This document shows, piece by piece, positions 14,773 to 25,833 of a stretch of DNA of 64,000 bases (position 1 is the stretch's first letter; every line of letters starts with the position of its first letter). The stretch comes from Oryzias latipes. Its lineage: Eukaryota; Chordata; Actinopteri; Beloniformes; Adrianichthyidae. Under the pieces are notes generated by a model. The model was not told the origin of the DNA. It did no database searches and saw only the letters and a list, made by a program, of their open reading frames with translations. The stretch covers positions 9,608,586 to 9,672,585 of the forward strand of contig NC_019860.2 in the NCBI RefSeq assembly GCF_002234675.1, in the 5' to 3' direction. A program made the translations under genes and the position numbers.

Positions 14773-14844
14773 GCTGTGATCGTATAGTGGTTAGTACTCT
14801 GCGTTGTGGCCGCAGCAACCCCGGTTCGAATCCGGGTCACAGCA
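14773..14844 (+). tRNA. tRNA-His (GTG), array copy 10
   Basis: Consensus copy, anticodon GTG, no changes from copy 2. Confidence 0.97.
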
Positions 14845-16401
14845 AGATGTTCAGAAATTCTGAATAATCCCTTTCTGTAAACTTACAAGATTTTATCATG
14901 AACCCCTTCAAAGCTGTAAAACTTTACATCTTCTTGGAGCAAAAACACATCCAAGATGCCAGAACTTGGCTGTCTGGACTCCACATGCCCAATAGCTTCA
15001 GTCTGTTGGACAACACTTCCGCAACTTCAAAATGCTTTGGAACTTCAATTAAACTGTGATTATTTGGGGTTCATTCATGTACACTAAACAATGAGAATTT
15101 CAATGTCTATTACGTCACGCCTGTCCAAGGGCGGAGTGAGTTATTACTTGTCCCTGACGGCCTACGATGCTGCTGGAGTTGGACGGAAAGGCCATTGTGA
15201 GCCCTAACCCAACTGAAAAAAAGATAGTCTTAAGAGTATTTGTTGTGAAAGATGTAGGTGAGTCATACAGATTTTCAATGATTTTAATCCCTGCTATCAT
15301 GTTGACTGTTCAGGGGCTGTTCATGTGATCAGTGCATGTTCCTTGTGCTGACCGTCCAGGGTTGCGTATTTTTTTTGCTGCAAAGGCCTATGTAACTGAA
15401 GGTCAAAATTGTGCTATAATTAGAATATGGCTTAGGAGCTCCGTACAACAGCATCATCTGTACATCAACTTACAAGAGAATACTTCACAAAACACTTACC
15501 ATACGCATAACAATCATAGCTTCTGCTTTCAACAAGCCTAAAGGGAACTCTCAAACACACCTGTACTCTCCTTATGAATGCAGCCACTCCTCTCTACGAC
15601 CATCCATGGGCATGGATAACCCAAAAAGCCACAGTAACCGTACAGGTGCACATGGCTTTAGCTTTAAACATCTATGGCCTTTAGTCACCAAGTTCCCATC
15701 CAAGTGTCACAGCAACACACAATTCTGTGCATTTGAATTGATCTCACTGTCAGATTCTTCTACCGGTGAAAATCTGAATAAATAGTTAGCACCATATGCT
15801 ACTTATGCAGTGCTTTACTACCTTCCTAGAGGCTTGCTTTAAATTCACAGTCCCATTCCCCAATAGACACACACATTCACACATTGCTAAATATTGGCGC
15901 CAACCTTAAACGACCAGGACAAAAACAGGATTTAATGTCTTGCCCAAGGACCCTTGGACACATGGGAAGGCATGGTGGAAATGAGCCTGTTGTTTTTGTC
16001 TTCATTTTGGTGTCACTTTCAGACTCAGTAAAGACAGCGGCAATGATAGAGTCTTCTTCTTGAAGGTTGGTTTTCTTGTCTCACACCTTGGTGTACCAAG
16101 ATCTCTATGGTGTTTTCTGTATGGTGATTAAAGCCAGTTTCTACCCACATGCCGCTGTTAGGCTGATACTAAGTAAAGAGAGAATGGAACAATGTTTTTG
16201 ACTAAAAGGGACAAAAGTATTGTGAATGAAAGACCAGAGTGGTCACCTGCTGTGATTGTGATGTGAAAATGTGTCTCTCCTATATGTGTGTATGAAGACA
16301 ACAAACTTAGCATTTCTACTGTTCTTGAGGTCCAACTGTGTTCTGACAAAAAAGCCCTGGAGAGCAACAAAGAGTAGAACTATGACCACCATCCCTTCTC
16401 A

Positions 16402-16473
16402 GCTGTGATCGTATAGTGGTTAGTACTCTGCGTTGTGGCCGCAGCAACCCCGGTTCGAATCCGGGTCACAGCA
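16402..16473 (+). tRNA. tRNA-His (GTG), array copy 11
   Basis: Consensus copy. The downstream trailer has CCATTTCTG instead of CCCTTTCTG, a form shared with the units beyond the assembly gap. Confidence 0.97.
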
Positions 16474-18031
16474 AGATGTTCAGAAATTCTGAATAATCCA
16501 TTTCTGTAAACTTACAAGATTTTATCATGAACCCCTTCAAAGCTGTAAAACTTTACATCTTCTTGGAGCAAAAACACATCCAAGATGCCAGAACTTGGCT
16601 GTCTGGACTCCACATGCCCAACAGCTTCAGTCTGTTGGACAACACTTCCGCAACTTCAAAATGCTTTGGAACTTCAATTAAACTGTGATTATTTGGGGTT
16701 CATTCATGTACACTAAACAATGAGAATTTCAATGTCTATTACGTCACGCCTGTCCAAGGGCGGAGTGAGTTATTACTTGTCCCTGACGGCCTACGATGCT
16801 GCTGGAGTTGGACGGAAAGGCCATTGTGAGCCCTAACCCAACTGAAAAAAAGATAGTCTTAAGAGTATTTGTTGTGAAAGATGTAGGTGAGTCATACAGA
16901 TTTTCAATGATTTTAATCCCTGCTATCCTGTTGACTGTTCAGGGGCTGTTCATGTGATCAGTGCATGTTCCTTGTGCTGACCGTCCAGGGTTGCGTATTT
17001 TTTTTGCTGCAAAGGCCTATGTAACTGAAGGTCAAAATTGTGCTATAATTAGAATATGGCTTAGGAGCTCCGTACAACAGCATCATCTGTACATCAACTT
17101 ACAAGAGAATACTTCACAAAACACTTACCATACGCATAACAATCATAGCTTCTGCTTTCAACAAGCCTAAAGGGAACTCTCAAACACACCTGTACTCTCC
17201 TTATGAATGCAGCCACTCCTCTCTACGACCATCCATGGGCATGGATAACCCAAAAAGCCACAGTAACCGTACAGGTGCACATGGCTTTAGCTTTAAACAT
17301 CTATGGCCTTTAGTCACCAAGTTCCCATCCAAGTGTCACAGCAACACACAATTCTGTGCATTTGAATTGATCTCACTGTCAGATTCTTCTACCGGTGAAA
17401 ATCTGAATAAATAGTTAGCAGCATATGCTACTTATGCAGTGCTTTACTACCTTCCTAGGAGGCTTGCTTTAAATTCACAGTCCCATTCCCCAATAGACAC
17501 ACACATTCACACATTGCTAAATATTGGCGCCAACCTTAAACGACCAGGACAAAAACTGGATTTAATGTCTTGCCCAAGGACCCTTGGACACATGGGAAGG
17601 CATGGTGGAAATGAGCCTATTATTTTTGTCTTCATTTTGGTGTCACTTTCAGACTCAGTAAAGACAGCTGTTGTGATAGAGTCTTCTTCTTGAAGGTTGG
17701 TTTTCTTGTCTCACACCTTGGTGTACATAGATCTCTATGGTGTTTTTTGTGTGGTTATTGAAGCCAATTTCTACCCACATGCCGCTGTTAGGCTGATACT
17801 AAGTAAAGAGAGAATGGAACAATGTTTTTGACTAAAAGGGGCAAAAGTATTGTGAATGAAAGACCAGAGTGGTCACCTGCTGTGATTGTGATGTGAAAAT
17901 GTGTCTCTCCTATATGTGTGTATGAAGACAACAAACTTAGCATTTCTACTGTTCTTGAGGTCCAACTGTGTTCTGACAAAAAAGCCCTGGAGAGCAACAA
18001 AGAGTAGAACTATGACCACCATCCCTTCTCA

Positions 18032-18103
18032 GCTGTGATCGTATAGTGGTTAGTACTCTGCGTTGTGGCCGCAGCAACCCCGGTTCGAATCCGGGTCACA
18101 GCA
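18032..18103 (+). tRNA. tRNA-His (GTG), array copy 12
   Basis: Consensus copy, anticodon GTG, no changes from copy 2. Confidence 0.97.
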
Positions 18104-19661
18104 AGATGTTCAGAAATTCTGAATAATCCCTTTCTGTAAACTTACAAGATTTTATCATGAACCCCTTCAAAGCTGTAAAACTTTACATCTTCTTGGAGCA
18201 AAAACACATCCAAGATGCCAGAACTTGGCTGTCTGGACTCCACATGCCCAACAGCTTCAGTCTGTTGGACAACACTTCCGCAACTTCAAAATGCTTTGGA
18301 ACTTCAATTAAACTGTGATTATTTGGGGTTCATTCATGTACACTAAACAATGAGAATTTCAATGTCTATTACGTCACGCCTGTCCAAGGGCGGAGTGAGT
18401 TATTACTTGTCCCTGACGGCCTACGATGCTGCTGGAGTTGGACGGAAAGGCCATTGTGAGCCCTAACCCAACTGAAAAAAAGATAGTCTTAAGAGTATTT
18501 GTTGTGAAAGATGTAGGTGAGTCATACAGATTTTCAATGATTTTAATCCCTGCTATCCTGTTGACTGTTCAGGGGCTGTTCATGTGATCAGTGCATGTTC
18601 CTTGTGCTGACCGTCCAGGGTTGCGTATTTTTTTTGCTGCAAAGGCCTATGTAACTGAAGGTCAAAATTGTGCTATAATTAGAATATGGCTTAGGAGCTC
18701 CGTACAACAGCATCATCTGTACATCAACTTACAAGAGAATACTTCACAAAACACTTACCATACGCATAACAATCATAGCTTCTGCTTTCAACAAGCCTAA
18801 AGGGAACTCTCAAACACACCTGTACTCTCCTTATGAATGCAGCCACTCCTCTCTACGACCATCCATGGGCATGGATAACCCAAAAAGCCACAGTAACCGT
18901 ACAGGTGCACATGGCTTTAGCTTTAAACATCTATGGCCTTTAGTCACCAAGTTCCCATCCAAGTGTCACAGCAACACACAATTCTGTGCATTTGAATTGA
19001 TCTCACTGTCAGATTCTTCTACCGGTGAAAATCTGAATAAATAGTTAGCACCATATGCTACTTATGCAGTGCTTTACTACCTTCCTAGGAGGCTTGCTTT
19101 AAATTCACAGTCCCATTCCCCAATAGACACACACATTCACACATTGCTAAATATTGGCGCCAACCTTAAACGACCAGGACAAAAACTGGATTTAATGTCT
19201 TGCCCAAGGACCCTTGGACACATGGGAAGGCATGGTGGAAATGAGCCTATTATTTTTGTCTTCATTTTGGTGTCACTTTCAGACTCAGTAAAGACAGCTG
19301 TTGTGATAGAGTCTTCTTCTTGAAGGTTGGTTTTCTTGTCTCACACCTTGGTGTACATAGATCTCTATGGTGTTTTCTGTGTGGTTATTGAAGCCAGTTT
19401 CTACCCACATGCCGCTGTTAGGCTGATACTAAGTAAAGAGAGAATGGAACAATGTTTTTGACTAAAAGGGGCAAAAGTATTGTGAATGAAAGACCAGAGT
19501 GGTCACCTGCTGTGATTGTGATGTGAAAATGTGTCTCTCCTATATGTGTGTATGAAGACAACAAACTTAGCATTTCTACTGTTCTTGAGGTCCAACTGTG
19601 TTCTGACAAAAAAGCCCTGGAGAGCAACAAAGAGTAGAACTATGACCACCATCCCTTCTCA

Positions 19662-19733
19662 GCTGTGATCGTATAGTGGTTAGTACTCTGCGTTGTGGCC
19701 GCAGCAACCCCGGTTCGAATCCGGGTCACAGCA
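19662..19733 (+). tRNA. tRNA-His (GTG), array copy 13
   Basis: Consensus copy, anticodon GTG, no changes from copy 2. Confidence 0.97.
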
Positions 19734-21291
19734 AGATGTTCAGAAATTCTGAATAATCCCTTTCTGTAAACTTACAAGATTTTATCATGAACCCCTTCAA
19801 AGCTGTAAAACTTTACATCTTCTTGGAGCAAAAACACATCCAAGATGCCAGAACTTGGCTGTCTGGACTCCACATGCCCAACAGCTTCAGTCTGTTGGAC
19901 AACACTTCCGCAACTTCAAAATGCTTTGGAACTTCAATTAAACTGTGATTATTTGGGGTTCATTCATGTACACTAAACAATGAGAATTTCAATGTCTATT
20001 ACGTCACGCCTGTCCAAGGGCGGAGTGAGTTATTACTTGTCCCTGACGGCCTACGATGCTGCTGGAGTTGGACGGAAAGGCCATTGTGAGCCCTAACCCA
20101 ACTGAAAAAAAGATAGTCTTAAGAGTATTTGTTGTGAAAGATGTAGGTGAGTCATACAGATTTTCAATGATTTTAATCCCTGCTATCCTGTTGACTGTTC
20201 AGGGGCTGTTCATGTGATCAGTGCATGTTCCTTGTGCTGACCGTCCAGGGTTGCGTATTTTTTTTGCTGCAAAGGCCTATGTAACTGAAGGTCAAAATTG
20301 TGCTATAATTAGAATATGGCTTAGGAGCTCCGTACAACAGCATCATCTGTACATCAACTTACAAGAGAATACTTCACAAAACACTTACCATACGCATAAC
20401 AATCATAGCTTCTGCTTTCAACAAGCCTAAAGGGAACTCTCAAACACACCTGTACTCTCCTTATGAATGCAGCCACTCCTCTCTACGACCATCCATGGGC
20501 ATGGATAACCCAAAAAGCCACAGTAACCGTACAGGTGCACATGGCTTTAGCTTTAAACATCTATGGCCTTTAGTCACCAAGTTCCCATCCAAGTGTCACA
20601 GCAACACACAATTCTGTGCATTTGAATTGATCTCACTGTCAGATTCTTCTACCGGTGAAAATCTGAATAAATAGTTAGCACCATATGCTACTTATGCAGT
20701 GCTTTACTACCTTCCTAGGAGGCTTGCTTTAAATTCACAGTCCCATTCCCCAATAGACACACACATTCACACATTGCTAAATATTGGCGCCAACCTTAAA
20801 CGACCAGGACAAAAACTGGATTTAATGTCTTGCCCAAGGACCCTTGGACACATGGGAAGGCATGGTGGAAATGAGCCTATTATTTTTGTCTTCATTTTGG
20901 TGTCACTTTCAGACTCAGTAAAGACAGCTGTTGTGATAGAGTCTTCTTCTTGAAGGTTGGTTTTCTTGTCTCACACCTTGGTGTACATAGATCTCTATGG
21001 TGTTTTCTGTGTGGTTATTGAAGCCAGTTTCTACCCACATGCCGCTGTTAGGCTGATACTAAGTAAAGAGAGAATGGAACAATGTTTTTGACTAAAAGGG
21101 GCAAAAGTATTGTGAATGAAAGACCAGAGTGGTCACCTGCTGTGATTGTGATGTGAAAATGTGTCTCTCCTATATGTGTGTATGAAGACAACAAACTTAG
21201 CATTTCTACTGTTCTTGAGGTCCAACTGTGTTCTGACAAAAAAGCCCTGGAGAGCAACAAAGAGTAGAACTATGACCACCATCCCTTCTCA

Positions 21292-21363
21292 GCTGTGATC
21301 GTATAGTGGTTAGTACTCTGCGTTGTGGCCGCAGCAACCGCGGTTCAAATCCGGGTCACAGCA
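21292..21363 (+). tRNA. tRNA-His (GTG), array copy 14, T-arm variant
   Basis: The last copy before the array edge. The T stem reads CGCGG against CCGGG, leaving a G-G mismatch at its second pair, and the T loop is TTCAAAT rather than TTCGAAT (position 57 remains a purine). Acceptor, D and anticodon arms are unchanged. It may be impaired; the mismatch also touches the edge of the internal B box. Confidence 0.88.
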
Positions 21364-22541
21364 AGATGTTCAGAAATTCTGAATAATCCCTTTCTGTAAA
21401 TTGACAAGATTTTATCATGAACCCCTTCAAAGCTGTAAAACTTTACATCTTCTTGGAGCAAAAACACATCCAAGATGCCAGAACTTGGCTGTCTGGACTC
21501 CACATGCCCAACAGCTTCAGTCTGTTGGACAACACTTCCGCAACTTCAAAATGCTTTGGAACTTCAATTAAACTGTGATTATTTGGGGTTCATTCATGTA
21601 CACTAAACAATGAGAATTTCAATGTCTATTACGTCACGCCTGTCCAAGGGCGGAGTGAGTTATTACTTGTCCCTGACGGCCTACGATGCTGCTGGAGTTG
21701 GACGGAAAGGCCATTGTGAGCCCTAACCCAACTGAAAAAAAGATAGTCTTAAGAGTATTTGTTGTGAAAGATGTAGGTGAGTCCTACAGATTTTCAATGA
21801 TTTTAATCCCTGCTATCCTGTTGACTGTTCAGGGGCTGTTCATGTGATCAGTGCATGTTCCTTGTGCTGACCGTCCAGGGTTGCATATTTTTTTTGCTGC
21901 AAAGTCCTATGTAACTGAAGGTCAAAATTGTGCTATAATTAGAATATGGCTTAGGAGCTCCGTACAACAGCATCATCTGTACATCAACTTACAAGAGAAT
22001 ACTTCACAAAACACTTACCATACGCATAACAATCATAGCTTCTGCTTTCAACAAGCCTAAAGGGAACTCTCAAACACACCTGTACTCTCCTTATGAATGC
22101 AGCCACTCCTCTCTACGACCATCCATGGGCATGGATAACCCAAAAAGCCACAGTAACCGTACAGGTGCACATGGCTTTAGCTTTAAACATCTATGGCCTT
22201 TAGTCACCAAGTTCCCATCCAAGTGTCACAGCAACACACAATTCTGTGCATTTGAATTGATCTCACTGTCAGATTCTTCTACCGGTGAAAATCTGAATAA
22301 ATAGTTAGCAGCAGATGCTACTTATGCAGTGCTTTACTACCTTCCTAGGAGGCTTGCTTTAAATTCACAGTCCCATTCCCCAATAGACACACACATTCAC
22401 ACATTGCTAAATATTGGCGCCAACCTTAAACGACCAGGACAAAAACTGGATTTAATGTCTTGCCCAAGGACCCTTGGACACATGGGAAGGCATGGTGGAA
22501 ATGAGCCTGTTGTTTTTGTCTTCATTTTATAATAATACATG

Positions 22542-22572
22542 TTAATCACCATGTTTTCTGTATGGTGATTAA
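22542..22572. repeat. Palindromic rearrangement scar in the last A unit
   Basis: The unit after tRNA copy 14 lacks roughly 110 bp found in its sisters (from GGTGTCACTTTC to GATCTCTATG). In its place is a short insertion ending in TTAATCACCAT (22542-22552), the exact reverse complement of the unit's own ATGGTGATTAA at 22562-22572, with a 9-nt loop between. This looks like a snap-back templated insertion at a break. Confidence 0.75.
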
Positions 22573-22768
22573 AGCCAGTTTCTACCCACATGCCGCTGTT
22601 AGGCTGATACTAAGTAAAGAGAGAATGGAACAATGTTTTTGACTAAAAGGGGCAAAAGTATTGTGAATGAAAGACCAGAGTGGTCACCTGCTGTGATTGT
22701 GATGTGAAAATGTGTCTCTCCTATATGTGTGTATGAAGATAACAAACTTAGCATTTCTACTGTTCTTG
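22573..22768 (+). repeat. A-unit tail left of the solo LTR
   Basis: Ordinary A-unit spacer resuming after the rearrangement scar, running to the point where the solo LTR interrupts the unit. The matching right-hand part of the same unit continues at 23627-23696 up to the next tRNA-His. No gene seen. Confidence 0.85.
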
Positions 22769-22772
22769 AGGT

Positions 22773-23622
22773 TGTTGGAAAATATCTTTCGCTCTGAGAT
22801 TTTTCCACGCATGTTCTATTAGTCGGCAAAGATATAAGACCAAGATTCAGCCGGATAAATTCACAGAAGGTTTATTCCCTAACAAAAGTTCTAAGACAGA
22901 ATTAAAACAGATCTGGGTCCTCATTTTAGAAGGCCTTCAAAACGCAAGAAGTTACAGGCGTTTTACATGAAAGGCCACAAGACAGAAGAAGACAATAAAA
23001 TTATGCTCTGCTCAGACTTTTAAAGACAATTAGGGTTTCCCTCCTCCCATGGAAAACATGACGTCGAATCTCCGCCCTGGAACACTTGCATTGGCTGATC
23101 GATGATCCGTCTCCTCCTTCAGCCAATCGTAGAGGGTCATTCTCCGTGACCAGTTCCTCTCGTCAGGGAATGACTTCAAAGGGACACCTAGTGTTGCAGT
23201 AAACTCCGTCCCTTCCTGTCCACAACAAATCAGATTGACAGCAGGAAATCCATGGAGGTTCTGGGTCAAAGTTCAGTCTTTTGTTCTTCTTGAGAACTGG
23301 ACATCCAGAGCGGTTCTCACAGACATACTCTATTCCTCAGGTGGTTTAGATTAGAGTGCTGGCTCCATTTCTGCTGGCCAGTGCCCCGAGAGGTCAGCAT
23401 CCCCCGAGAGGTCAGCATCCCCCTTCTCTGTAGGGGAATGACTGACAGTTGCTGTCCATAGGTCACATCTCAGGAATGTGAGGTCAGGATGCACGGAGTT
23501 CAGTTAAAGCACACACTTTAGCTATGGAATAAACTAAAAGTGATATATGTAAAACAGAAAACGTAATAAAAAAAGACAGAGAAACCCTTCTAAAGTTAGG
23601 ACCAAAAATATAATTTCCTTCA
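22773..23622 (-). mobile_element. Solo LTR of an endogenous retrovirus-like element
   Basis: An 850-bp insertion absent from all other A units. It begins TGTTGG and ends CTTCA (TG...CA ends with imperfect inverted GGAAA-containing tips) and is flanked by a 4-bp target duplication AGGT at 22769-22772 and 23623-23626; sister units have a single AGGT there. The size and the 4-bp duplication fit gamma/epsilon-type ERVs. Minus orientation is suggested by CCAAT-like and TTTAAAAG boxes followed by AATAAA when read on that strand. It contains a short direct repeat (two CCCGAGAGGTCAGCATC copies near 23385-23420). No internal region remains: a fossil left by LTR-LTR recombination. Confidence 0.8.
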
Positions 23623-23696
23623 AGGTCCAACTGTGTTCTGACAAAAAAGCCCTGGAGAGCAATAAACACTAGAACTGTGACCACCATCACTTCTCA

Positions 23697-23768
23697 GCTG
23701 TGATCGTATAGTGGTTAGTACTCTGCGTTGTGGCCGCAGCAACCCCGGTTCAAATCCGGGTCACAGCA
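23697..23768 (+). tRNA. tRNA-His (GTG), head of unit B1
   Basis: Full cloverleaf with anticodon GTG; the T loop is TTCAAAT, a permitted purine change. The flank differs from the A array (TTCAGAATGATCCCG...), marking the B-unit lineage. Confidence 0.95.
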
Positions 23769-24134
23769 AGATGTTCAGAAATTCAGAATGATCCCGTTCT
23801 GTAAACTTACAAGATTTTATCATGAACTTCTTCAAAGCTGTAAAACTTTACATCTTCTTGGAGCAAAAACACATTCAAGATACCAGAACTTGGCTGTCTG
23901 GACTCCACATGCCCAACAGCTTCAGTCTGTTGGACAACACTTCCACAACTTCAAAATGCTTTGGAACTTCAATTAAACTGTGATCATTTTGGGTTCATTC
24001 ATGTACACTAAACACCGAGAATTTCAATGTCTATTATGTCACGCCTGTCCAAGGGCGGAGTGAGTTATTACTTGTCCCTGACGGCCTACGCTGCTGCTGG
24101 AGCTGGACGGAAAGGCCATTGTGAGCCCTAACCC

Positions 24135-24601
24135 AACTGAAAAAAATATAGTCTTTGGAATATTTGTTTTGAAATATGCTTTGGTTTGTTTGTGAACAAA
24201 TCCCACATAGACCAAAAGTTGGGCCTTATCTGCGACATATGTGGACTCATCAATTTCTAATAAGATGCTTTCTACTCTCTGCAAAGCATCCTCAAGCTGT
24301 GACAACACATCAACTGCTAATATTTTTGATCTTCTGATAGTGGAGGTGGCTGACTTTGGGATTGGCTTAATTTTGTTAGTGAGTTCATATTTTTGTGTCT
24401 GCCTTCCAGGAAAATCTCTGCAGCAGCACTCAAGCACTCTTTTCTAAACGTCACATCACTGAAAGATTTTCTACATTGCCCTAAAATCCATCTAATCCGC
24501 AGTGCACACTCATGCACCCGTTGCTGTGCAGGAAAAGAGTGAAGAGTCAGGTTGATCTCTCGTATTGGACTCTTAGTTGGTTTTATTTTCTGCTCTCTCA
24601 T
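24135..24601 (-). pseudogene. hAT transposase remnant (GTF2IRD2/ZBED-like type), B1 first copy
   Basis: Two overlapping minus-strand frames carry one protein remnant. The upstream frame (24601 down to about 24400) gives RKSFSDVTFRKECLSAAAEI. The next frame gives SATSTIRRSK followed by LLEIDESTYVADKAQLLVYV. This matches the segment of hAT transposases and their domesticated relatives that reads ...F-K-C---AAEI..., ...SR-T--RRI..., then DEST-V-D-AQL. A frameshift near 24400-24430 splits it, and the zinc-finger N-terminus and the catalytic C-terminal part are missing, so it is dead. The D of DESTD is Y here. Family assignment comes from memory of these motifs, not from a search. Confidence 0.7.
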
Positions 24602-25253
24602 CTCAGACTTTTGACATTTTATTTATTGGTCATCTGCCTTTGAGAAAAATCCAAAAAAAGAGAAACAAACATAAAATATATTTTTTTATTGTACAACTCT
24701 GAGGCTCCAGCTTGTCAAGATCTCCAAGATCCTTCTCACTTGATGTTCCCAATTCCCTGTAGGATAAAATCAAATATAAACAATTTCAGCAATCCAATCT
24801 GTTGAATTACCTTTAAAAAAAGTTTTATAGTTGATAAAAACTGGCAAGGAAAAATATATTTGGATAACCTCACATAGTTGAAAGAACAAGTTATAACAAC
24901 GTTATATTCTGTAATTGTGCAGAGATTTCTGTTTTCTCATCCAAAACAAATTTACTCCACACTTGGGTTCATGCTAAAAGTTATTTCTTTGGTTATGAAT
25001 TCAGGGAGGATTTAGAAAACAACAACCAAATCTGCAGGTGATACACTGAGGAAGATTATCACAGAGAATAGATGTAACTATCATCCGGATGATTGAATGA
25101 TGGATGAAACTGGCCACTTCTGGAAGACGATAGCACTGGAAGTGGCGAATTGCCCGTCGCTCAAATCACGATGTGGGACCTCTCATGCTCCTTGTTTTAA
25201 GGCACAGAATAGAACTCCTAATGTGTGTTATAAAGTACGATACGGTTCAATCT
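24602..25253. other. Gene-free AT-rich stretch upstream of the protein gene (duplicated)
   Basis: No convincing gene. It holds a T-rich run, and a short open frame starting ATGATGGATG near 25097 that recurs in the other copies only because the DNA does. The second copy is at 25834-26485. In B2 and B3 the same sequence leads directly into the promoter block. Confidence 0.6.
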
Positions 25254-25366
25254 TTTCAATGTCTATTATGTCACGCCTGTCCAAGGGCGGAGTGAGTTAT
25301 TACTTGTCCCTGACGGCCTACGCTGCTGCTGGAGCTGGACGGAAAGGCCATTGTGAGCCCTAACCC

Positions 25367-25833
25367 AACTGAAAAAAATATAGTCTTTGGAATATTTGTT
25401 TTGAAATATGCTTTGGTTTGTTTGTGAACAAATCCCACATAGACCAAAAGTTGGGCCTTATCTGCGACATATGTGGACTCATCAATTTCTAATAAGATGC
25501 TTTCTACTCTCTGCAAAGCATCCTCAAGCTGTGACAACACATCAACTGCTAATATTTTTGATCTTCTGATAGTGGAGGTGGCTGACTTTGGGATTGGCTT
25601 AATTTTGTTAGTGAGTTCATATTTTTGTGTCTGCCTTCCAGGAAAATCTCTGCAGCAGCACTCAAGCACTCTTTTCTAAACGTCACATCACTGAAAGATT
25701 TTCTACATTGCCCTAAAATCCATCTAATCCGCAGTGCACACTCATGCACCCGTTGCTGCGCAGGAAAAGAGTGAAGAGTCAGGTTGATCTCTCGTATTGG
25801 ACTCTTAGTTGGTTTTATTTTCTGCTCTCTCAT
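25367..25833 (-). pseudogene. hAT transposase remnant, B1 second copy
   Basis: Second member of the tandem duplication, with the same split frames and the same Asp-to-Tyr change in the DEST motif as the copy at 24135-24601. Confidence 0.7.

Larger units (their letters stand above)
1..22772 (+). repeat. Tandem array of ~1,630-bp tRNA-His units (A units)
   Basis: Fourteen head-to-tail copies of one unit; tRNA starts at 104, 1734, 3364, 4995, 6623, 8253, 9883, 11513, 13143, 14773, 16402, 18032, 19662 and 21292, so spacing is 1628-1631 bp. Positions 1-103 are the tail of a preceding unit, so the array continues to the left. Between tRNAs each unit holds about 1,558 bp of spacer in which I see no protein gene: the open frames of 60-90 codons recur in every copy only because the DNA does. 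The spacer carries a fragment of a common teleost interspersed repeat (in unit 1 around 1185-1310, with the typical string CTTGCCCAAGGAC). Copies differ by a few substitutions and 1-2-base indels, and two subtypes can be told apart in the last third of the unit. Confidence 0.97.

Noticed and set aside
1-22772. CRISPR-like array
   Set aside because: The repeats are 1.6 kb with tRNA genes, in a eukaryotic context; no short direct repeats with unique spacers.
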